Assembly: GCA_964512995.1 (NCBI GenBank)
Contig: CAZELM010000078.1
Location: 1-10,759 of the forward strand
DNA from: CAZELM01 sp964512995
GTDB taxonomy: Bacteria; CSSED10-310
Direction of reading: 5' to 3'
DNA length: 10,759 nucleotides
In this document: in pieces, positions 1 through 6,076 of the stretch
How positions within the stretch are numbered: the stretch's first letter is position 1
Layout: the number at the start of each line of letters is the position of its first letter
Notes under the pieces: model-generated
What the model saw: the letters and a program-made list of their open reading frames with translations, nothing else
Told to the model about the DNA's origin: nothing
The model's database searches: none
Translations under genes and position numbers: made by a program

Positions 1-160
1 TCACTTTAATCTGCGTAATCTGCGGTTCAGACTTCTGACCCCCACTCACCCACTGCCATCGGTAATCCCCCATCTGCGCAATCACTTTAATCTGCGTAAT
101 CTGCGGTTCAGACTTCTACCCCCCACTCACCCACTGCCATCGGTAATCCCCCATCTGCGC
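1..160. repeat. 81-bp direct repeat, two copies (family shared with right edge)
   Basis: Copy one covers 1-81 and copy two 82-160. They are almost identical: the only internal difference is GA versus AC next to the C-run after ACTTCT. Each copy contains the core AATCTGCGTAATCTGCGG (8-25 and 89-106) followed by TTCAGAC. The core is itself a near-perfect pair of 9-mers. The array begins at the first base of the window, so more copies may lie to the left. The same core, with CAGC in place of CTGC, recurs in the 133-bp repeats at the right edge and, inverted, at 10246-10269. No ORF of note is carried, so I read it as an intergenic repeat family and not a gene. Confidence 0.9.
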
Positions 161-305
161 TGCACATCACATTGGGTACTATATCAGAAGTGGAAATTTT
201 GGTGAGTTGGAATTTCAGACATATTGTGCATTTTAATAAGGTCTGGTTGTATAATGGAGTGAATCTTAAGTATGGATATAAACCGCTTCAGCTTTTTCTC
301 CTCGA

Positions 306-633
306 GACGGTCTCGGGATCATGTGGGACGGTCACGGGACCATGTGAGACGATCACGGGATCGTGTAGGACGGTCACGGGATCGTGTGAGACGGTCACGG
401 GACCATGTGGGACAGTCACGGGACCATGTGGGACAGTCCCGGGATCATGTGGGACGATCACGGGACCATGTGAGACGGTCACGGGATCATGTGGGACGGT
501 CGCGGGATCATGTGGGACGGTCACGGGATCGTGTAGGACGGTCACGGGATCGTGTGAGACGATCACGGGATCGTGTGGGACGGTCACGGGATCGTGTGAG
601 ATGGTCACGGGATCGTGTGGGACGGTCGCATGA
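306..633. repeat. 21-bp minisatellite, 15 full units plus a 13-nt partial unit
   Basis: Fifteen consecutive units, each exactly 21 nt and without indels, run from 306 to 620, followed by a partial unit to 633. A unit begins GACGGTCACGGG and continues A(C/T)C(A/G)TGTG(G/A). Variation is confined to eight columns (3, 4, 5, 8, 14, 16, 20, 21), nearly all transitions except column 8, where all four bases occur. Many units contain the short inverted repeat CACG-GGAT-CGTG. Because 21 is a multiple of three, the array is open in several frames on both strands (heptapeptides such as TVTGSCG, RSRDHVG and TVPHDPV), which explains long ORFs here without implying a gene. There are no unique spacers, so it is not a CRISPR array. 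Confidence 0.95.
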
Positions 634-645
634 GTGATCGTTTCG

Positions 646-667
646 TTCCTGATCCGCCCGTCAGGAA
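646..667. other. Small stem-loop just after the minisatellite
   Basis: TTCCTGA (646-652) pairs with TCAGGAA (661-667) across an 8-nt loop. No T-run follows on either strand, so it is a poor intrinsic terminator. It may simply be chance or the edge of the repeat element. Confidence 0.25.
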
Positions 668-763
668 GCCAATTACATCCAATCAAACCTTGGTTTCACA
701 GACACCTCCCTTATAAAAGATGAGATTCCGGTTGCTTCCCACCTGATGGACAAAAATTTTTTT

Positions 764-793
764 TTGATTTTTTCTTTTCCGATTCCGTATATA
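764..793 (+). promoter_or_regulatory. Possible sigma70-type promoter for the 905 gene
   Basis: TTGATT (764-769) is followed after 18 bp by TATATA (788-793), each matching four of six consensus bases, in a T-rich tract about 110 nt before the start codon. A second candidate lies further up: TATAAA at 712-717 with a weak TTGGTT at 690-695. The sequence alone does not choose between them. Confidence 0.3.
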
Positions 794-904
794 TGAATCA
801 GATGTTCTGAAGCGCATATGTGACAGGTAACTGGGTATAGATGCCAAATCATTTATTCCGTGATTCACTTTTATGTTTTCAACAATTCTCAGGAGGCAAT
901 CTGA

Positions 905-1594
905 ATGAAAAGAACACAGAAAAACAAAATGGCCATGAATTTATCCACCCGGGAAGCCTGTGAACGCCAGATGACCATTATCAGTGCAATTCCAGCATTC
1001 CTGGAAGCGTATCAGACTTTCATTCAACGCATGGATCGAATTTTGGAGTTGTTTCGGATCCAGGACATGAAAACCACAGGGATTACTCAAACCAAAAGCG
1101 ATTCTAAGACCAGCATGGCGAAAGCCGCCGATGGGATTATCAGCGGAGTCCGCTTCTATGCAATAGATACCGGCAACAAGGCATTGGAAGACAACGTCCA
1201 CTATACTCTATGGGAAATCATGCATGCTCGGGATTTCATCGCCTTGCAGCGCTGTATCATTATCCGGAACCTGGCAGAAGAAAGTATCGCGAGCCTGGAC
1301 CGGTATGGGATCTCGGCAGCGGATCTCAATGATTTCCAGATCAAAATTGCAGCTTTTAAAGAGATTATTACGAAGCCTCAGGAAATTCGCACCATGAAAA
1401 AAGTCGCCAGAATCGAGCTTATGGCACTGTTCCGGGAAATCGATCACATCCTGAAATATAAAATGGATCTCATGGTGAAACGCCTGAAAGACTCCCATCC
1501 GCAGTTCTACCACGAATATTTCTCTGCCCGTATGATCATTGATTCCGGACACGGCCATTCCCGGAAAGCCGAGTCACCCGAGACATCAGCATAA
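905..1594 (+). CDS. Conserved helical protein of unknown function (229 aa)
   Basis: The start is well supported by AGGAGG at 891-896, 8 nt before the ATG. The protein has no signal peptide or membrane segment, so it should be cytoplasmic, and it is rich in amphipathic helices throughout. I recognise the pattern of a widespread orphan family of about 200-230 residues, seen mainly in Bacteroidota: an N-terminal MKRTxKxKM, then GIT (59-61), a helical middle with LEDNVHY (94-100) and a RD pair (109-110), DRYGIS (132-137), and a C-terminal part with LFREIDHILK (175-184), a D-LM pair (188-190), PQFYHEY (199-205) and ARMIIDSG (208-215). I know of no assigned function and see no catalytic or metal-binding motif. 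The gene stands alone: the array of 21-bp repeats lies upstream and a 632-bp gap downstream, so context gives no role. The reading frame is intact and full length. Existence of the gene is sure, function is not. Confidence 0.9.
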   Translation: MKRTQKNKMAMNLSTREACERQMTIISAIPAFLEAYQTFIQRMDRILELFRIQDMKTTGITQTKSDSKTSMAKAADGIISGVRFYAIDTGNKALEDNVHYTLWEIMHARDFIALQRCIIIRNLAEESIASLDRYGISAADLNDFQIKIAAFKEIITKPQEIRTMKKVARIELMALFREIDHILKYKMDLMVKRLKDSHPQFYHEYFSARMIIDSGHGHSRKAESPETSA

Positions 1595-2226
1595 TGCCCG
1601 ATCCGATGAACACCGGTTCACTTCATGGTATTCCATCAAATCCCCAACTTGATCATTTCATATAATTTTGTAATAAATGATATAAAAACTGTTTAAAACA
1701 TACACATTAATTCAACAGAAACAGAACTGCATTGGGGAACGATAAAGAAATACCATAACCGTACAGTATCAGCATCATTTCCCAATGAGATACACCGTCA
1801 CGCAGAATCAATGCTTCCAACAGGCATATCTGGTTTCTATAGCTTGATTCTGCGTGCCACCACTCTTGAATAGAGGGGACTCTTCGTGGTGAACCGCTAC
1901 GGAAACCCTGTAGACTGAACGGATTAAGCTCCGCCATGCATCAACAATCAGTCACTCAATTCCCGCAGGAAAGTATCACCCGGAGTCTGAAGCTCTTACA
2001 GTTCCGGTGAAATCAATGCACCATGGAATATCAAGCCCAGCCCCTGTCCTCATCCGGTGTGATCCCTCCCGATGCGCCCGGAAAAGTGGCCTCCGCAGAC
2101 CAGATGATCTCTCCGGATACACCATCATAGAGGTCCATCGAGTTTTCATCCCTTATCACTCCAGGAATGGCAGAAACGTGTTGGCATCATTTCGACTGAC
2201 CCGAATCCCATCATCTCCGCGCCCGT
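1595..2226. other. Gene-free stretch of 632 bp
   Basis: I see no gene here that I can support. An AT-rich zone after the 905 gene contains ATCATTT (1652-1658) and AAATGAT (1675-1681), which could form a weak 7-bp stem with a 16-nt loop; no U-run follows. A 76-codon minus-strand ORF (1707-1937, ATG start) has no ribosome binding site, and a GTG-started plus-strand ORF (2007-2252) overlaps the end of the lipoprotein gene; both look like chance. No clear terminator is visible for either convergent gene, and no repeat from the window's families occurs. Confidence 0.6.
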
Positions 2227-5200
2227 TTATCCGTTGGCCGTTGACCGGATGATCAGAGTCATTGCAGCACCTGGAGCAAATGGCTCCTTGTCACGATATG
2301 CGGATTCGTCCACCGATATCGTTCCGGATCGGATCTCGTTACCCGTATTACCGTCTTTCCATATGCAACGATATTGATTCACAGGCAATCCCTTCACAGA
2401 GATCACCCCCTGACACCGATGGGACGATTTATTCCTGAGTGTTACCTGGACGCTGTTTTCATTGGGCGACCATGCGGCAGACACGATCGATGGTCCTTCA
2501 GAATCGATGAACAGATCCGGCGAGACGAACCGGACACGGTGATCCAGCCCCGGCAATGGCTCCACTGTCAAGGTATCGGCATCCGTCTGTGGTGTGGACT
2601 CCCGGAGCACTCCGCCATATACCTGAATGCCAAACCGCTGATCCTGGATGGCGTAACACCGTGCGGCTTTCAGACATCCCCACAGTCCCAGACCGACATC
2701 TCCCGTGAACTGATTGAGTCCATAATTATCGCTGGCCGGGTCCGGACAGTAACACATGCCAGCGAATCCATCCGGTGTCACCCGCGCCCAACTATTGAGA
2801 ATTCCGGAAAATCCGATGGGAGCGGGTTCTGACCGGCCATACCCCCGATCATACGCTTCCAGCAGCATGGCACCGTTGAGACCGGTCATATAATGATGGC
2901 AGTTCTCTCCAAAATCCGTGAAACTGTCGTATTGGGGAGCAGTCCGGACGGCATCCCACCAGCGTTGATCCGAATCGTTCCAGAACCAGCACGGCTCACG
3001 ACCCCGACCGGCTTTGGTCACATCAACGGTCTGCTGAGCCAGATCCCGATGCCCGGCATAATCACAATACATGAACACGGTTTCATATCCCGTGTTATCA
3101 AAGAACAGCTCCGAACCATACGGAAAAGGCGGATCTTCCATCCAGTAATCAGCCCACTTCCGGATCTCTTCCTCCACTGTTTCCGCCTGTTCATTCATCT
3201 CGTATCGGCGCAGAAATTCCGGCATGAAACAGATATTTCCCCGTCCCATCAATCCGAGATCCTGAAATCGGACCGATTCCTTCCGGAAAGCAGTGAACGT
3301 CCTGAGCCATAAATCCAGATAATGACTGGTCTTCTTCCGGAAAAGCTCCGGCCAGACCGCAGACGCCCGAGCCATTGCATCATAGAGATTGAGAACATGA
3401 ATGTAATTATATCCCCGTTCTTTCCGCTCTTTGGCGGAGACCATCCAGCAAACACCATAATCAGTGGGATCCTGGATGCCCCCGATCACCCATTTCTCGA
3501 TGTAATTTTCCAGATAAGTGATCTGGTCCGGATTGGGCAAATCGAGATTCTTCAATGCCATGAACTGCGCATCGGTGATCCCGCCCTCATATCCGCCCGA
3601 GCCCCACATGTCGTCCGGAACCGCCAGAACCTGTTTCGCCCGGTTGTCGTAACAGAGAACCGCCTGGTCCAATGGATCTCCTGTTTTGTGATAAACCTGT
3701 TTTTCCATAATGAACCGCGATCGCCGCTCCATCAGTTGATCCAATGAAGCCAGCGCCGCCATAAACACACTTCCGGTACGTTTCTTCGCATCTGTGATCC
3801 GAATCGTGGGGAATCCCTCCTCTTCCAGCCTGAACCGGATGATCACTCCTTCAAACGGAGCGCCCGGAGTGACCGTCTCCCACTCCGATACGCCCGTAAC
3901 TGTCAGCGGCTCTTGCGCACCGAACACATAGACGAGCACATCTGTGCCAACCGGAACGGACGGTCCGGGGATGACACGAATCCCCAACTGACCGGTCTGC
4001 GCCAGATGCTCCTCAAGATCTTTCCGATGATGGAGCCAGTCGAATCGGATGGCATAGGTTTTTGTCTGTCCCGATTTGAGCGTCAGGCTCGAATGGGGAT
4101 TGAGCCAGGGCGTCCAGTTGTTCTTTTCCATGATTCCCTGAGAGAGCAGACAGATCCGGCTCAAACCGGGCCATGCGCCATGAATCCATCTGCCGGAATC
4201 CCGGCGCTGATTCCGGATGCTCTCCACGTCATGATACGCAAACTCAAACTGCGTATCGGTATTGGCAGGTGTCAGTATCAGCATGGGAGGTTTCCCATCC
4301 ATCGGGCAGGCGAGGACATAGGACGACGGGCCGGAAATCAATTTGTGCTCCGCTACCCGCCGGGTGTACAACAATTTCTGACTCGCTTTGTCATGTGGAT
4401 CGAACAGACAATAGTTGTTATTCCATGGGAGCGGCAGATCGATCGCTCCAATGATCATATCTGCGGACCCGGTGTTCTCCAGTTCGATGCTCCAGATCAG
4501 TGATTCCGATTCCATCTTCCATCTGGAGGTGATTCGTGGGGCTGTCTGAGCATCTTTCGGTTTATTCACGACCATCAGTTCCGTATCGCTGACCTGTTTC
4601 ACAGCCGGACTCATCGATTCATCGGCTGTGGTCACGGTCTGCCACTGGGAGGCCGCCTGGATTTCCATGGAAATATCACCCAGGAAATGCGCCTTGCGGG
4701 GATCGAGAAACGGAAGAGTCGGATAGGACGCCAGAAACTCCGGCGTGTCCACATACGTTGTGCCGGGTTTGATGGACGTCACCGTGCCTCGTTTGGTGTC
4801 ATACCGGAGCTTAAACGTGTTCCACTCCAATGGCCTGACCTGATCGGAATCCAGAGCCGGATTGGGCAGCCGGGTCAATGTCAGATCGTCAAACCAGACG
4901 GAGCCGCTGTTCCCGCCCATCGCACCCAGGGTACAGAGAAAATCCAGACGAGTCATACCGGCGTTGAGGATCTCCCCTTCCAACAGCTTCCACTCATTCG
5001 CCTTCTGGATGGAAAGCGGCGGCATCCATCGGAATTGGGGAAACACCAGAGATGCACCGGCTCCCTTCCCGTCGATATCCTGTGTTTTGATCCATCCCGA
5101 ATAGCGGTAAAGCCCATCCGGTTCCAGATTGACGGTCTGCAGCCACCCGCCTCCCCCGATCTTCGACAAGGTCACGCCAATGATCTTCCCGTTCCGTTCC

Positions 5201-5415
5201 GGATCGGATTTCCAGGAGAATGATGGCTCGACGCTGCCCCGAAACGGCATCGGCCGCCAGAGGTCCACGACGTCTCCGGAGCCTGACTCGAACGATGGAT
5301 TGGCAAAATCATTCTTGACCGGCAATTCCGGTTTGGTAGCAGGTTTTTTCTCGCACGATACCATCAACCAAACCAGGCTGACGATGACCAGGAGAATCAG
5401 GGGATATTTTTTCAT
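2227..5415 (-). CDS. Large surface lipoprotein, DUF5695-like, putative carbohydrate-active
   Basis: The 1062-residue product starts at an ATG with GAGGAG 6 nt upstream (5422-5427). Residues 1-20 are a lipoprotein signal with lipobox L-M-V-S before Cys21; Glu follows the Cys, which suits outer-membrane sorting. Residues about 36-183 look like a jelly-roll carbohydrate-binding module (NPSFESG at the start, WFDDLTLTRL at the end). Residues about 200-470 form a beta-sandwich of the kind that precedes alpha-toroid sugar enzymes, and about 478-550 an Ig-like beta segment. Residues about 575-925 are helical and rich in W, Y, D and G (DDMWGSGGYEGG at 601-612, FDNTGYETVFMYCD at 772-785, GENCHHYMTGLNGA at 836-849, GDVGLGLWGCLKAA at 905-918), consistent with an (alpha/alpha)6 toroid. 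A short beta domain ends the protein. The layout matches DUF5695 proteins as I remember them. Glycan binding or cleavage is inferred from fold and context; I cannot name catalytic residues or a substrate. Confidence 0.85.
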   Translation of the reverse strand: MKKYPLILLVIVSLVWLMVSCEKKPATKPELPVKNDFANPSFESGSGDVVDLWRPMPFRGSVEPSFSWKSDPERNGKIIGVTLSKIGGGGWLQTVNLEPDGLYRYSGWIKTQDIDGKGAGASLVFPQFRWMPPLSIQKANEWKLLEGEILNAGMTRLDFLCTLGAMGGNSGSVWFDDLTLTRLPNPALDSDQVRPLEWNTFKLRYDTKRGTVTSIKPGTTYVDTPEFLASYPTLPFLDPRKAHFLGDISMEIQAASQWQTVTTADESMSPAVKQVSDTELMVVNKPKDAQTAPRITSRWKMESESLIWSIELENTGSADMIIGAIDLPLPWNNNYCLFDPHDKASQKLLYTRRVAEHKLISGPSSYVLACPMDGKPPMLILTPANTDTQFEFAYHDVESIRNQRRDSGRWIHGAWPGLSRICLLSQGIMEKNNWTPWLNPHSSLTLKSGQTKTYAIRFDWLHHRKDLEEHLAQTGQLGIRVIPGPSVPVGTDVLVYVFGAQEPLTVTGVSEWETVTPGAPFEGVIIRFRLEEEGFPTIRITDAKKRTGSVFMAALASLDQLMERRSRFIMEKQVYHKTGDPLDQAVLCYDNRAKQVLAVPDDMWGSGGYEGGITDAQFMALKNLDLPNPDQITYLENYIEKWVIGGIQDPTDYGVCWMVSAKERKERGYNYIHVLNLYDAMARASAVWPELFRKKTSHYLDLWLRTFTAFRKESVRFQDLGLMGRGNICFMPEFLRRYEMNEQAETVEEEIRKWADYWMEDPPFPYGSELFFDNTGYETVFMYCDYAGHRDLAQQTVDVTKAGRGREPCWFWNDSDQRWWDAVRTAPQYDSFTDFGENCHHYMTGLNGAMLLEAYDRGYGRSEPAPIGFSGILNSWARVTPDGFAGMCYCPDPASDNYGLNQFTGDVGLGLWGCLKAARCYAIQDQRFGIQVYGGVLRESTPQTDADTLTVEPLPGLDHRVRFVSPDLFIDSEGPSIVSAAWSPNENSVQVTLRNKSSHRCQGVISVKGLPVNQYRCIWKDGNTGNEIRSGTISVDESAYRDKEPFAPGAAMTLIIRSTANG

Positions 5416-5449
5416 GGGAATCTCCTCATTTCAACGGTTTTCATTCCGG

Positions 5450-5467
5450 GATCAGTCTTGGCTGATC
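5450..5467 (-). promoter_or_regulatory. Inverted repeat upstream of the lipoprotein gene
   Basis: GATCAG (5450-5455) and CTGATC (5462-5467) flank a 6-nt centre, 35-52 nt before the lipoprotein start codon. It could be an operator or a 5'-leader hairpin. I found no convincing -35/-10 pair next to it, so the role is open. Confidence 0.3.
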
Positions 5468-5677
5468 GAGGATAATCTGAGGGATGGCAGACCAGAAATG
5501 ACACGGTTACTAGACACCATCCGGGAGGAAATGTCCAGAAGAAGTGGGTCGTTGCACGAAATCTTTCAGGAGGGTGATGACAATTATCAAACGGGATTCA
5601 TCCATAAATCTCACCCCCAATCCCTTTCCATGAATAGAGAAGAGCAAATATGCGGGATCCTTCGTTGTCCTCTTACC
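5468..5677. other. Leader region with an unexplained coding-like plus-strand frame
   Basis: On the minus strand this is the upstream region of the lipoprotein gene, and I see no clear promoter in it. On the plus strand one frame reads protein-like text from about 5460 to 5610 (IEDNLRDGRPEM, LLDTIREEMS, LHEIFQEG), with no start codon or ribosome binding site of its own: its only in-frame starts lie inside the antisense of the lipoprotein gene. It may be a chance frame or the remains of a gene fragment. I do not recognise a family. Confidence 0.3.
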
Positions 5678-5896
5678 TTATGAACATGTCGGTGAAAGAA
5701 AGACAAGTATCAATTCACGATTGGCTCGAATCCCTTTTTCGTTCATTTGAACCAACTTCAATTTTTGCAGTTCTTTTATGTCTCGCCTGATCGTTCTCTC
5801 AGTTTTTTTAGCATATGCTTCTGCAATCCGGGGAGAAATATATCGCAACTTTGATAGTGATATAAAATCTTCCTGCAAAGATAGATCCAATGCCAA
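5678..5896 (-). CDS. Short winged-helix (DeoR-like HTH) ORF, probably a truncated remnant
   Basis: The 72 residues read as one winged-helix domain. ISLSKLRYISPRIAEAY (12-28) and TERTIRRDIKELQKLKLV (32-49) are the DNA-binding helices in the usual TxRTxRRDxxxL form, and residues 50-67 (with RANRELILVFLSP near the end) form the wing strand. Domains like this occur as short stand-alone regulators and at the C-terminus of Fic-family and related proteins. The start drawn is TTG, with AAGGAA (5901-5906) 4 nt upstream; no ATG is available and an in-frame stop lies at 5915-5917, so the piece may be the 3' end of a longer lost gene. Base composition is clearly more AT-rich than the three large genes, as is the flanking DNA, which suggests an acquired or decaying fragment. 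It lies on the same strand as, and before, the lipoprotein gene, so control of that gene is possible but unproved. Confidence 0.5.
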   Translation of the reverse strand: MALDLSLQEDFISLSKLRYISPRIAEAYAKKTERTIRRDIKELQKLKLVQMNEKGIRANRELILVFLSPTCS

Positions 5897-5978
5897 GAAC
5901 TTCCTTATATATCCTCATATTTGTCCCCAGTTTGTTTTTAATTCTCAGTATTAATAATAATCATTTGATTAAAATACG

Positions 5979-6033
5979 ACGAAGGCGCTTATGGATTTCT
6001 GAGTTTCAGAAATTCCGGCATTCGCGCCTTCGT
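5979..6033 (-). terminator. Nested stem-loop downstream of the collagen-like gene
   Basis: An outer 10-bp perfect stem (5979-5988 with 6024-6033, ACGAAGGCGC and its complement) encloses an inner stem of 8 bp (ATTTCTGA 5995-6002 with TCAGAAAT 6006-6013) closed by a 3-nt loop. Read on the minus strand it follows the stop codon of the collagen-like gene by about 40 nt and is trailed by CGTATTTTAAT, so it can act as an intrinsic terminator, although the T-tract is interrupted. The flank TCTTCGTGTG repeats the outer-arm word, giving the CACGAAGACACGAAG pattern seen in intergenic repeat families, so it may be a dispersed repeat that happens to sit here. Confidence 0.55.
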
Positions 6034-6056
6034 GTCTTCGTGTGAGTTTCTACGCA

Positions 6057-6076
6057 ATGACAACCATGGTGGTCAT
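6057..6076. repeat. 20-bp imperfect palindrome across the collagen-like gene stop codon
   Basis: ATGACAACCATGGTGGTCAT differs from its own reverse complement at one symmetric pair of positions (18 of 20 match), centred on CCATGG. It covers the TGA at 6073-6075. It could be part of the transcript end, a protein-binding site, or chance. Confidence 0.4.

Noticed and set aside
306..633. CRISPR-like array
   Set aside because: Units are contiguous with no spacers, and no cas gene is present.
288..686. Minus-strand ORF with HDPVTV heptapeptide repeats across the minisatellite
   Set aside because: It starts at TTG and is open only because the 21-bp unit is a multiple of three; variable columns fall mainly at second codon positions in this frame.
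683..868. 61-codon minus-strand ORF upstream of the 905 gene
   Set aside because: GTG start, no ribosome binding site, and it lies in the leader and promoter region of the 905 gene.
1607..1620. TGAAC-ACCG-GTTCA hairpin as terminator of the 905 gene
   Set aside because: Stem of only 5 bp and no T-run after it.
1707..1937. 76-codon minus-strand ORF
   Set aside because: It has no ribosome binding site, no recognisable domain and no supporting context.
2007..2252. 81-codon plus-strand ORF
   Set aside because: GTG start without ribosome binding site, and it overlaps the end of the lipoprotein gene on the other strand.
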